A stretch of 64,000 nt of DNA from Haloplasmatales bacterium 4B (GTDB lineage Bacteria > Bacillota_I > Bacilli_A > Haloplasmatales > Haloplasmataceae): NCBI GenBank assembly GCA_003586005.1, contig NSKI01000007.1, positions 49,611 through 113,610 on the forward strand, given 5' to 3'. This document shows, one piece after another, positions 55,502 to 64,000 of this stretch; positions within the stretch are counted from its first letter, which is position 1, and the number at the start of each line of letters is the position of its first letter. The notes under the pieces were generated by a model that had not been told where the DNA came from, made no database searches, and saw only the letters and a list, made by a program, of their open reading frames with translations. The translations under genes were made by a program, and so were the position numbers.

Positions 55502-55530
55502 ATTTTAAACCTTCTTATTGTTGCTGTCAA
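55502..55530 (-). promoter_or_regulatory. Promoter for the tail locus regulator operon
   Basis: On the minus strand TTGACA (55525-55530), 17-base spacer, TAAAAT (55502-55507). Lies in the region shared with the divergent XRE regulator (55773), which probably controls it. Confidence 0.65.
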
Positions 55531-55772
55531 CATAATATCAACACTTTTGTCATTTTTTGCTAATTTATATTTACATTCGGTACTATAGTGTTATAATATA
55601 TATTGTAGAAAATGAAATATTAGTATTTAATAAAGTGATTAATGAACACATTTTAATCCCTAGTTTGTATAATAAATGTATAGAAAATTATATTATTTTT
55701 ATATAGAATAACTTGTGAAAATTTAAATTAAAACTAATAACAAAGAAAACTAATTTAATTATGGAGGTAAAA

Positions 55773-56141
55773 ATGAGCAAATTTGATTTTGGTAGAAAAC
55801 TTAAATCTGCAAGGAAATCTAATAATATTTCTGTTGCAGAATTATCTAGAAAAACTAAGATATCTGAATCTATGATTAGATATTATGAAAGAGAAGAAAA
55901 AAATCCCTCAATGAATAACGTTATTGATCTCGCAAAAGCATTAAGTGTCCCAATAAGTTATTTTGTTGGAGATGATTTTGAAAATGAAGACAAATTAAAT
56001 TTAATAAAATTAATTACAGAAAAATTAGGTATTGGAATAGGAATTTATAATCTTGATAATTTAACTACAGAAGAAATCGACAATCTTGAAAATGATTTAG
56101 AACTGATGTTAAAGATTATAAAAGAAAAATATAAAATATAA
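55773..56141 (+). CDS. XRE-family transcriptional regulator of the tail locus
   Basis: 122 residues. N-terminal helix-turn-helix (NISVAELSRKTKISESMIRY) and a short acidic C-terminal part (helical). Divergent from the small ORFs and late regulator, the usual place of a lysogeny-type repressor. No peptidase (S24) domain for SOS cleavage is present, so induction may be different. GGAGG; the ATG at 55761 lies inside it. Confidence 0.85.
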   Translation: MSKFDFGRKLKSARKSNNISVAELSRKTKISESMIRYYEREEKNPSMNNVIDLAKALSVPISYFVGDDFENEDKLNLIKLITEKLGIGIGIYNLDNLTTEEIDNLENDLELMLKIIKEKYKI

Positions 56142-56344
56142 TACTTATTTTATGCTGTCTAAATTTACGTTTTTATCGCATCTAATTCCAACTCTTTTCT
56201 TCTTATGTAATACGAAATAGTTTCTTCTGAAGACCACTTAGGCTTAGACCGAATAATAGCTGTATATCAATAATTTTTCTACGTTATTTTGTGAAAAATA
56301 AAATAACACAGAATTGAGTGTTCACAAATATTCACTAAATAGGT
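56142..56344 (-). other. No gene; possible coding remnant
   Basis: Minus-strand codons from about 56270 to 56160 read RSKPKWSSEETISYYIRRKE without a start. Not identified. No attachment-site repeat is recognised here. Confidence 0.3.
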
Positions 56345-57676
56345 CTAACCATCAAATAATTTAGTCGTTCTTCTAATTTCTAATGTACATAGTACAAGTG
56401 AAATGATTGTTGTAATAATCAAAGTAATTCCAACACCATAAATATTAATCTTTGGAATTGACACTAAAATAAATAATAAAATAATTTGAATGATGGATAC
56501 AAAAAATGAATATTTTAGCACTTTTCTTTGTTTACCTAATCCATTTAAAATACTTCTTGATGTAATGGATGTATATAAAACAGGGCACGAGCATGCGATA
56601 AACTTGATATAAGAACCTAGATCATCGCTTTTATATATTAGATAACCTAATTGATCTCCATAAAGCATACAAACAATAAACACCAATATTCCAATAATAA
56701 ATGACACATTAATTACCGCATTAATTCGCCTTTTTGCTTGATAAAATTCTCTATTTGTTATACTACTAGATAAATCAGGAACTATTAAAATCGCAATAGA
56801 GGATACAATTATAATTGGAAAGAAAACAATTTGCATTGACATACTTGAAAATTTACCGATTAAAGAAAGTGCATTACTATAAGTAAATCCTGCAACAACA
56901 AGTCTTCTAGGAACCATTAATGTGGATATTGTAAAGAATAAAGAAGAAATTAATTCGGTAAACATTAAAGGAATGGATATGACTAATATATTAACCAATA
57001 ATTGTAAGCGATCTTCTACTTTTCCCTGTGATACATTGAGCCTTCTCATATCTAATAAATAATAGATATAAAACAGGATTAAGGATATAAGTTCACCGAT
57101 TCCAAAGATTAAAAAAGTAATTGTAACTGTTTTAGTAATAGATGTAGCTAGGAAGACCTTAAAAGTGATTAGGATTAAAATAATTCTAATCGCTTTTTCA
57201 AATACATCAATAAAAGCAGGAACAGATACATTAGTAGTACCATAAAAATATCCTTTATAAGTGTTAGATAAAACCATAAAAATGATTGAAATAAAAAGTA
57301 GTCTTAATGGTAAAAGGGTTCTAGTGTCCTTTATAATATTTGCACTAATTTGATTGGAAAATAAATAGGCAATACATATGATAAAAAAAGCAACTACAAG
57401 ATTAAAAATCAGGGTTGTTTTGATGCATTTCTTTATATTTAGGTAGTTTTTTTTCACGTAATACTCAGCAACTACTTTTGATACTGCAACCATCATTCCC
57501 CCACTAATAACGCTTAATAAAAGACCACATATAGGAAAGATCAAGCTATATAGTCCCATACCTTCAGAGCTAATTTTACGGGATAAAATAACGATAAACA
57601 AAAAACTAAGTACACCTGTTAATAAATTAGATAGAATAAGAAAAATTGATTTTTGAACAAATTTATTACCTGTCAC
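56345..57676 (-). CDS. SpoVB-like MATE/MOP-superfamily flippase
   Basis: 443 residues, about 14 membrane segments, polysaccharide biosynthesis/SpoVB family. N-terminal SSEGMGLYSLIFPICGLLLSV and C-terminal SRSILNGLGKQRKVLKYSFF. The family includes lipid-linked sugar flippases for wall or spore cortex precursors. GTG start at 57676 with AGGGGGAG upstream. A decayed copy of its last 70 codons is at 43136. Confidence 0.85.
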   Translation of the reverse strand: MTGNKFVQKSIFLILSNLLTGVLSFLFIVILSRKISSEGMGLYSLIFPICGLLLSVISGGMMVAVSKVVAEYYVKKNYLNIKKCIKTTLIFNLVVAFFIICIAYLFSNQISANIIKDTRTLLPLRLLFISIIFMVLSNTYKGYFYGTTNVSVPAFIDVFEKAIRIILILITFKVFLATSITKTVTITFLIFGIGELISLILFYIYYLLDMRRLNVSQGKVEDRLQLLVNILVISIPLMFTELISSLFFTISTLMVPRRLVVAGFTYSNALSLIGKFSSMSMQIVFFPIIIVSSIAILIVPDLSSSITNREFYQAKRRINAVINVSFIIGILVFIVCMLYGDQLGYLIYKSDDLGSYIKFIACSCPVLYTSITSRSILNGLGKQRKVLKYSFFVSIIQIILLFILVSIPKINIYGVGITLIITTIISLVLCTLEIRRTTKLFDG

Positions 57677-57765
57677 AAATACTCCCCCTAATCGTCACAC
57701 TCTATCATATTTTAACAATCAGGGTTTTATACCAAAATAGAAAAAACCACCTAAATAATAGGTGA

Positions 57766-58032
57766 TTAATTATTCTTTTTACTAAGCTTTAGATTCCGAT
57801 AATATAAAAGAACATCGATAAATACCATCAAAGCATTAATTATATATAAATAAATAACAATATCATTACTATATAATAATTTATGGAGAATACCAAATAG
57901 ATACCCAATTATAATAACATATAGAAAAAAAACACTTTTTCCTTTCACACTTTTGCTTTTTAAACTTTTATAAATTGATACGGGCCATGCAAATCCAAAA
58001 CAAACTAACATACCTACTTCAAAAAAACTCAT
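57766..58032 (-). CDS. PQ-loop/SemiSWEET-like membrane protein
   Basis: 88 residues, three membrane segments, with the PQ-loop-like AWPVSIYKSLKSKSVKGKS after the first segment. Bacterial SemiSWEETs are dimers that move sugars. Here the motif has WPVSI rather than PQ, so the transport function is open. AAAGGAATG before the ATG. Confidence 0.75.
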   Translation of the reverse strand: MSFFEVGMLVCFGFAWPVSIYKSLKSKSVKGKSVFFLYVIIIGYLFGILHKLLYSNDIVIYLYIINALMVFIDVLLYYRNLKLSKKNN

Positions 58033-58707
58033 TTAATCATTCCTTTATTTAATATCTATATTCTATCTTAAAAAGTGAAATTTGTCTAATAAACCAATCG
58101 GTGATATTTGAAGCTGCTCCTGAATTCTTTATGTATACCTCGTGAAACCACATTTTTTACAAGAAACAGTAATAAACTTCTTGTTTTGAATGTCAAACAT
58201 CTTAGAAAGAAAACCATCAGCCCTTTTCATTTGACCTGTTTCATGTTCTTCCTTTGAACACTTATACATCCTGTTACCTCCTTAATATCATTAATATTAT
58301 TATAACATAAAAAAACATTTTAGATTATAAGTATGACATATAATATGAAATGACCTGTAGAATTTCTACAGGCCATAAACAGCAATAGGTAAATTTTAAA
58401 TTTCATTAATTGGTTATCAGAAAGTGTAATGTAGAGTTCATTTTAATTAATGGTGCAGTTTCTAATAGTTCGATATATTTATTATTTGGAACTTGATTTT
58501 TATTTTTGTACAAATTACATGTTTATTTGATTACTCGGAGTAAACTCCCCTCAATTATTGCCTATCAGCTCCTACGCAGTTGATTTACATTCAAAAGTTA
58601 AGTCATAAATCTCTGTTATTGCAAATCAATCATTTTTTTTAATGTATTAAGTAAGTAATGTATGAGCTAACTTAGTAAAGACTACTTGCATTTTGATATC
58701 CTAGAAT
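58033..58707. other. Region with zinc-ribbon pseudogene, hairpin and remnants
   Basis: Besides the pseudogene at 58079-58269, a 9-base-armed hairpin CCTGTAGAA/TTCTACAGG is at 58354-58372. Minus-strand codons near 58440-58480 read NNKYIELLETAPLIKMNSTL with no start. Nothing else is supported. Confidence 0.4.
58079..58269 (-). pseudogene. Zinc-ribbon protein, paralogue of the gene at 45209
   Basis: Reads MYKCSKEEHETGQMKRADGF, then MFDIQNKKFITVSCKKCGFT as in the intact copy. The first CxxC has lost a Cys, and a frameshift after CGFT moves EVYIKNSGAASNITDWFI into another frame. AGGTAACAGG upstream. Confidence 0.82.
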
Positions 58708-59124
58708 CTATTTTAAAAGTAGCTCTTTAGATAAACATATATGTTCCACAATATGCCCTATATTACCTTCTCCTGCAAATCTTGAAATATCAAAGAAGTT
58801 TTGATTTAAATCTATCCACTCTAAGTCATTCTCCTCTCCATATACAGCAATCTCTTTATTTAAGCGCCCAACATACACTTCAACCTTAATATTGGCTAAA
58901 TAATATGTAAAATCCATTAAATGTGTTAATATAATATCATTTTTAGAAATACCCGTTTCTTCTTCCAATTCGCGATAGGCGGCATTCAACCCATTTTCGC
59001 CATTTTCAATCTTTCCTCCGACTAAATTATATAGTCCTTTATATGGATTTTTTCTTCTCTTGCACATGAGAATATGTTTTCCATTGCTGTCAAAAGTAGC
59101 AATAACATTAAATTCTTTATTCAT
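58708..59124 (-). CDS. NUDIX hydrolase
   Basis: 138 residues with a complete Nudix box GGKIENGENGLNAAYRELEE followed by ETGI (catalytic Glu residues present), near residues 36-58. It hydrolyses nucleoside diphosphate compounds; MutT-like or 8-oxo-dGTP-type by position, substrate unknown. TAGGAGGG before the ATG. Confidence 0.9.
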   Translation of the reverse strand: MNKEFNVIATFDSNGKHILMCKRRKNPYKGLYNLVGGKIENGENGLNAAYRELEEETGISKNDIILTHLMDFTYYLANIKVEVYVGRLNKEIAVYGEENDLEWIDLNQNFFDISRFAGEGNIGHIVEHICLSKELLLK

Positions 59125-60122
59125 TTTACCCTCCTAATTGTATGAAAAGATAATTATATATTATTTAAGATAATAATCGAGGTTTTTCGACATTTATAGC
59201 CAAACATTTACAGAGATGGAACTTAAAACAAGAAAAGAACGTGAAAAAGTTATTATTTAATGTAAAAATTATTGGCATATGTCCATTTTTTAAAACATAT
59301 TTAGACAAATTATTGACAAAGAAAGTTAAATCAATTGCACGAAAAATAATAAAATAGGTCGTGTTATTTATTTGTTGTGTTCAAGATAAGTACTGATTTA
59401 TGATTAGTTGGCAAATATCCCATATTTGTAATCATCTTATGCCTTATAAAGGTTTTTAGGTATTTTATAATATTATTATCCTCTTAATTCAGTTTTTTAC
59501 CGTCAAAGAAATGTTTGATATAATGTAAGCAATGAAACATATGATTGGAAATAAGGGTATGAATTATGATGATATAAATCTATTATTGTGTAAATGGTAA
59601 AATAAGAATATAGAAAAAGTGGAATATAAAAATGTAGCTTTTCCTACATTCACTTCACTTTTTACAAAGCTTGTATTTAAATCTTCATCTTCTATAGGGT
59701 CAAGTTCTCCTAATAAATATCCTTTTGGATTAAATTAATAATTCATATAATTACAATATTGCTCGCATACGTTTAAAGCGATTTCTGAATCAAAATTATA
59801 ATCAATTTCCTCTTCTGTAATTTCAGTTTAAACTGAAATTATAAAATCCATCTATTTTTGATGAAATTTGATGCGAGATTATGAGCATAATTTGAGATAA
59901 ATTTTTTATAATATTATTAAATTAGCTATAATAGAATTATAGAAATTATTTCCCATAAAATCCTTATTACTATAATATAAATTATAAAGAAAATTATTTT
60001 CTTCAACATTTTTTGATAGTTCAACATAATCTTAATATTTTTTTTAATTTTCTTGTAAAAAATATTACATACCCCTCACAGAGATTGAAAAAATGCTTTA
60101 TTTATAATCAAACTTATACTTA
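59125..60122. other. 1-kb region without intact genes; one coding remnant
   Basis: Minus strand 59645-59835 reads EITEEEIDYNFDSEIALNVC then, after a stop, NPKGYLLGELDPIEDEDLNT: a broken acidic protein not identified. Its N-terminal edge coincides with a 22-base palindrome (59819-59840). Elsewhere very AT-rich, nothing supported. Confidence 0.45.
59819..59840. repeat. Perfect 22-base palindrome
   Basis: Arms AATTTCAGTTT and AAACTGAAATT with no spacer. Possible operator or cruciform site; no promoter clearly associated. Confidence 0.7.
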
Positions 60123-61019
60123 CTAATTCTCACTATAACACTTTTCTATTAATACTTTTGATTTCTCAAAATCTTCAAGATTTTTAATGGTTATTTCTAA
60201 ATCACCAGTTCCCCAGTGACCTATATTTCTCACATCTCTTGTAAAATCTTTTTCCAAAAAAATTGCATCTGGATTTAATCTTAAAAACAATAAAATTGTC
60301 TTACTTCTTATTTCTACACACACAATATTTTTTATTTTTTTAAACGCTACATATAATTTTAATTGATTTTCTGTTACATCATCACCTAAGGCTAAGATAT
60401 AGTCTCTTATAGTATAATATAAATCTCTTAATTTAGATTCTGTAGTTTCTAAATGTTCTTCAAAAGTTTTATCTATATATTTTTTTATATTTGAATTTAC
60501 ACTAGATTCTTTTATAGGTTTTGCTATATTTGAATTAATTAATTCAAATAATATTAGATTCTGCCCAAATTTTTTATATCTTATTAAATCAATGTTTCTA
60601 TTTATCTGCTTTACAGCATATTCATCATATTTAGTGAAATCACCAGCAACACAGATTAATCGAGGCATACTCCAATCCAATTGATCAGATATTGTTTTTC
60701 CCATTTTTTTCATGACTAATAACTCAAAATTTGCTTTATGGTCCAGTAACCAATCTAAATAAAACAAACCTTGATTGATTACATTTTCATTAGTTGCTCG
60801 TTTATATTCAAATATAACAGGGCAATTATTCTCATCGATTCCTAACGAATCAATTCTACCACCATTAGTGGTACTAAACTCAGTATCTAGAAATTTTACT
60901 CCAAAAAATATCTCCATATTTTTTTCAATTAAATTTTGTAATTCTTTTTCAATAGTAGCCGTTAAGGCTGGTAGTTCCTCTACGTTTCCATCAATCTTAA
61001 ATAATTTTAAGTCACTCAT
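60123..61019 (-). CDS. NucS-like PD-(D/E)xK domain protein with DUF5655-like C-terminus
   Basis: 298 residues. The N-terminal region has GGRIDSLGIDENNCPVIFEYKRA near 50-75, giving Asp and ExK of a PD-(D/E)xK nuclease, followed by NQGLFYLDWLLDH. The C-terminal part (about 210-298, RDYILALGDDVTENQLKLYV; LFLRLNPDAIFLEKDFTRDVR) resembles DUF5655, common in predicted transport or restriction-linked proteins. AAGGAG before the ATG. Probably a stand-alone defence-type nuclease. Confidence 0.78.
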   Translation of the reverse strand: MSDLKLFKIDGNVEELPALTATIEKELQNLIEKNMEIFFGVKFLDTEFSTTNGGRIDSLGIDENNCPVIFEYKRATNENVINQGLFYLDWLLDHKANFELLVMKKMGKTISDQLDWSMPRLICVAGDFTKYDEYAVKQINRNIDLIRYKKFGQNLILFELINSNIAKPIKESSVNSNIKKYIDKTFEEHLETTESKLRDLYYTIRDYILALGDDVTENQLKLYVAFKKIKNIVCVEIRSKTILLFLRLNPDAIFLEKDFTRDVRNIGHWGTGDLEITIKNLEDFEKSKVLIEKCYSEN

Positions 61020-61179
61020 AATTAATCTCCTTATTGTTCAATATTTAATAATTATAATTATATTTTCTAAATAATAAACTTTATAATATAATTATAACAA
61101 ATTATTTAATTATTTAAATATAATTTTAAAATTAACAGAAAAAGAGCCTCATTTTTGTAAGACTCTTCCATTTCAATTG

Positions 61180-61376
61180 CTAATTTTGATTATCACGAAT
61201 TTGTTTTTTATGATTTTCAATCCTAGCATTATATTGATCATTATTTGGATTATTAATATCCCTATTATGGTCCATACAATCTTGAAATAAATTATCGATA
61301 GGATTATAATTCTTGAATAATGATCTAATTGCTCTTAGGTATGTGTATGACCAGACACACCTTTACCTTTAGCCAT
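61180..61376 (-). pseudogene. Small conserved MAKGKGVSGHTHT-type protein, disrupted
   Basis: The start MAKGKGVSGHTHT matches a short protein family common in Clostridia-type bacteria, but a TAA replaces the next Gln codon (EQLDHYS follows). A frameshift then leads to NNPNNDQYNARIENHKKQIR. Function of the family unknown. Confidence 0.6.
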
Positions 61377-61440
61377 TGTATTTCCTATGACTTAATGGAG
61401 ACGTATTACCAAATGCCACATTTTTATATTTAGTCTATGT

Positions 61441-61974
61441 TTAATTTAGTATTAAACTCTCATTTATCATTTTTGTCATACCGACCTTAGTATTAGATTT
61501 GACTATCCGAAATATTATTCTGATAAATTTATTTGTTAATGCGTTTAAAGAAACTTCTTTGGTTAGATTTCTTTCTCTATCTGTGGTATTATATTTATGT
61601 AAGTATTGGAAAGCTTCGTTAAATCTGACGAGTGTAATTGCTATGGATCTAAAGGTCTTTCTTAGACCTGGTCTACCTCGTTTGGAAATGTGATGCTTTC
61701 CTTTTTTTATTCCACTGGAATTTTCTTTTAATGATAGACCAGCTAATTTTACGATTTGTTTGTAGTAATCATAATTATTAATATCGCCACACTCAGCAAC
61801 TAAGCTAATTACTTCATGCCGCTTAACAACTCGTATTATTTCTTTTCTACTATATTCGTTATCGGATATACCGATGCTGTTTTCTGTGGCCTCTTTTATA
61901 CGTTCTGCTTTCTTTATAGAAGCTGTCTGATTAACTAACTTCTCTTAGAACGCTATTCTTTTCCTCTTTGCCAT
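61441..61974 (-). pseudogene. IS110-family transposase remnant
   Basis: Start MAKRKRIAF, an in-frame TAA, then the C-terminal Transposase_20 part: GDINNYDYYKQIVKLAGLSL, ENSSGIKKGKHHISKRGRPG and FNEAFQYLHKY. The DEDD catalytic domain (about 200 residues) is missing, so this is an internal deletion of an IS110/IS1111-like gene. Confidence 0.8.
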
Positions 61975-62027
61975 AATAAATCACCTCTAATGGAAATCTT
62001 AGAACAAATAAAAAGTCATATTATATG

Positions 62028-62071
62028 AAAAAATCACCTAAAAATATAATTTACTTCTTTAAGTGATTTTA
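62028..62071. terminator. Hairpin beside the IS110 remnant
   Basis: AAAATCAC (62030-62037) and GTGATTTT (62063-62070). The loop is 25 bases. Possible terminator or element-end structure. The rest of 61975-62433 shows no gene. Confidence 0.4.
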
Positions 62072-62433
62072 ATCAATTTAGTTCAGTCTTTTTTATAAAA
62101 ATCTTAATTTTTTTATAAACTTCAAACATGTAAGGTTCAAAAAAAGATTGAACAAATTTTGATTTTGAGATGAGTTTTGATAAAAATTAATTAATGTAAT
62201 ACGATTAAATCTTATAAATCATACGAAATTCATTCGAATTTTGTTGAAATTATAGAATTTAACAAATGAATAAGATATAATTTAATTGACTAATTTGAAT
62301 TTGTAGTATTTTTTCGCTAAATAAGTTATATTTTAAATTGAGGGAATATTTTAGCTCAGAATCTCTTGAAAATCGAAAATAAGTACTTTTAAGGTTATTG
62401 CAATTAAATATTTTTGTTTTAAAGGATGAAATT

Positions 62434-63267
62434 ATGAAAATATTTGAAGAATTACTTAAACAAAAAATCGATAATTTTATAATAGCATTTGAAAGGACTT
62501 CTAAAGAGATATTTTTAGATAGCGATGGTAATCTAATACATCCTGGTGAATTTGGAATTTATAGAGAAAATGTCGTAAAAGATTTTCTAAAAAGTTGTAT
62601 TCCTGAAAGACTAAATATTGGTCAAGGGTTTATTATAAGTAAAAACGATGATGTTAGTCAACAATGTGATATAGTTATTTATGATGCCAGAGAAACCCCA
62701 TTATTAGAAACAATAGATAAACAAAGATTTTTTCCTGTAGAAACAGTTGTTGCAATAGGAGAAATTAAATCTAAATTAACTAAACATCAATTTAAAGAAG
62801 CAATTAATAAATTATCTAAGGTTAAAAAAATTAAAGAGAATATAAAAAATCCTGTGATAATTAAAAAAGATAATAAGAATAAATATGACCCTGTTAGTGA
62901 CCCTTATGATCAATTATTTACTTTTTTAATATGTCAAAAATTCGATTTTGATTTTAATAATATTATTAATGATATTAATCAGTTATATGAACGCGGTTTA
63001 CATTATAGATATAGACATAATCTTATCTTAAGTATTGAGGATGGAATATTAGCTTATTATGATAATAATAAAGTTACGATGATGTATCCTTATATAGGAA
63101 AGCCGCTTAAGAATAGATGGATAATTCCAGGAACTAACATTTATAATCATTTTAAATTTTTCGCTGACTATTTGTTCATTGGAACTTCGTCATCGACAAT
63201 ATTGTATCCAGAGTTTACGGATTACATGGGAAGTGTTGAAGGAACTATAACTAAAGATGAAATGTAA
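62434..63267 (+). CDS. DUF6602-type protein, predicted PD-(D/E)xK nuclease
   Basis: 277 residues. Pattern: HPGEFGIYRENVVKDFLKSC with conserved Glu/Arg, IPERLNIGQGFIIS, CDIVIYDARETP (Asp) and AIGEIKSKLTKHQF (ExK), the order found in PD-(D/E)xK-like DUF6602 proteins. These are often in defence islands or solitary. ATG at 62434 with AAAGGATG; an earlier TTG at 62398 has no site. Confidence 0.75.
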   Translation: MKIFEELLKQKIDNFIIAFERTSKEIFLDSDGNLIHPGEFGIYRENVVKDFLKSCIPERLNIGQGFIISKNDDVSQQCDIVIYDARETPLLETIDKQRFFPVETVVAIGEIKSKLTKHQFKEAINKLSKVKKIKENIKNPVIIKKDNKNKYDPVSDPYDQLFTFLICQKFDFDFNNIINDINQLYERGLHYRYRHNLILSIEDGILAYYDNNKVTMMYPYIGKPLKNRWIIPGTNIYNHFKFFADYLFIGTSSSTILYPEFTDYMGSVEGTITKDEM

Positions 63268-63615
63268 TATAAGATTGAGAAATAAGTTATAATTTTTGTA
63301 TCTATGGTTTATGTATAATGAACCAATTCCAAACATTATATTAACGTAGTTGTGTCCAGACATAATTATGTGAAAAGGCAAATAAACTTTTTTTTTGGAA
63401 TACACAAGAACATTTAAGAAAAGTATTTTTATATATTTTGTTAAACATAAAATGTTATTAAGTACCATCATTCACTAACAGATTCATTTAATAAAATAAG
63501 AACTCAAAAAATAGTGATAAATCTAGGTAAATATATATGTTTTTTTGCCCAAAACCTTGACATATGATATCATTAAATAAAAATTCGTCTTATAATATTT
63601 GTTAGGGGTATTTTT
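63268..63615. other. Intergenic, no gene seen
   Basis: AT-rich; a TTGACA is present near 63558 but without a well-spaced -10. TATAAT lies at about 63594. Confidence 0.4.
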
Positions 63616-64000
63616 ATGAATAATGAAAAATTAATCAAAATAGTTAGAATTGATAATAAAACGGTTGATTTAGAAGGAATATTGGATAATTATATATTAA
63701 CGTTTATATATGAAGAAAATAATTTTCCAGATTTTTTTAACAATTTAAACCCAGATAAAATTATTGCTAAACATGGATCAAATACATTAATATTTTTAAA
63801 CATTAAAAATATTTCATTTAGCCGAGAAGTACTATTAAAGGTTAAAAAATGTAAAATTACAAATTTTTTATTACTTAAAGGTACTGGATTTAATAGCTTA
63901 AACGAAATAAAGTGTAATAAAATTAAATTAAAATTTGATTGGTGTGACTATTTGCATAATTCTATTAATTTAAATGATAATAGATTTTATGATATAAGTA
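63616..64000 (+). CDS. Hypothetical protein (partial, 3' end outside window)
   Basis: 128 codons run off the window. The visible part is Asn/Lys/Ile-rich and alternates beta-like segments (EGILDNYILTFIYEENNFPD; NTLIFLNIKNISFSREVLL), somewhat like a leucine-rich-repeat solenoid (KCKITNFLLLKGTGFNSLNE). AGGGG before the ATG. Unidentified. Confidence 0.6.
   Translation, partial: MNNEKLIKIVRIDNKTVDLEGILDNYILTFIYEENNFPDFFNNLNPDKIIAKHGSNTLIFLNIKNISFSREVLLKVKKCKITNFLLLKGTGFNSLNEIKCNKIKLKFDWCDYLHNSINLNDNRFYDIS

Noticed and set aside
46762..56141. R-type (contractile) tailocin or contractile injection system
   Set aside because: No sheath, spike or AAA ATPase gene; the tube and hub types fit a long non-contractile tail.
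61499..61693. 64-codon plus-strand frame
   Set aside because: It is opposite the IS110 transposase remnant, which shows the family motifs on the minus strand.
63190..63471. 93-codon minus-strand frame
   Set aside because: It overlaps the end of the DUF6602-type gene, has poor start context and atypical composition.
1..64000. Mycoplasma code 4 (TGA as Trp)
   Set aside because: Genes end cleanly at TGA (for example 51561, 55266, 39128) and Trp is encoded by TGG throughout.
1..64000. tRNA or rRNA genes
   Set aside because: No cloverleaf or rRNA-like GC-rich segment was recognised on either strand; a tRNA search program would be needed to exclude them fully.

Overview
The window is AT-rich, densely packed DNA from a low-GC Gram-positive-type bacterium that uses the standard code (TGA is a real stop, for example at the ends of the genes at 51561 and 55266). 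The gene set includes HemZ, RecX, a UgtP-type glucolipid synthase, GalU, YitT, HtrA, RNase R, a zinc ABC transporter with a Fur-family repressor, an [FeFe]-hydrogenase-like protein, a one-cluster ferredoxin and a SpoVB-type flippase. This fits an anaerobic Bacillota or deep Mycoplasmatota relative (Haloplasma/Izemoplasma-like). That placement is inference; there is no rRNA or tRNA here to test it.

Layout. 1-13 kb is core: the end of a hemZ-csoR pair, an ABC-F protein, then a minus-strand series for membrane glycolipid and envelope functions (flippase-like protein, YitT, GalU, UgtP, RecX), HtrA, a paired short-chain CHR transporter and RNase R. 13-16.5 kb holds a small zinc-ribbon protein behind an unusual structured leader, then a zinc uptake operon with a 19-bp palindromic Zur-type box and its own Fur-family gene. 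16.5-37 kb mixes metabolism and signalling (hydrogenase-like protein, CPBP protein, RlmI-type methyltransferase, DUF326 copper protein, MscS, RluA, peroxiredoxin, thioesterase, PAS-GGDEF-EAL protein) with a decayed IS5-type element, an AAA ATPase/HEPN pair that looks like a defence module, and several gene remnants. 37-46 kb holds a frameshifted MFS gene, a MarR-MATE operon, two small Tyr-rich proteins, an ABC transporter and a zinc-ribbon protein.

46.7-56.1 kb is a compact phage-tail locus: XRE regulator (divergent), two tiny ORFs, a late-activator-like protein, tail terminator, tail tube, tail chaperones joined by an A AAA AAG -1 frameshift site, a short tape measure, a hub/baseplate protein, a repeat fibre, an FnIII fibre ending in an intein-like (Hint/BIL) domain, and a membrane protein. 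No terminase, portal, capsid, sheath, integrase or endolysin is visible. It is therefore either a decayed prophage or a headless non-contractile tail particle (F-type tailocin-like). This is the most interesting system in the window.

56-64 kb holds a SpoVB-like flippase, a PQ-loop protein, a NUDIX hydrolase, two PD-(D/E)xK-type nuclease-like proteins, and IS110 and other remnants, which together suggest an accessory region rich in defence genes. Two genes here (the SpoVB-like gene and a zinc-ribbon gene) have partner copies at 43-45 kb in the same order and orientation, with a different member broken in each copy. The tail locus therefore lies between the two arms of a decaying segmental duplication.
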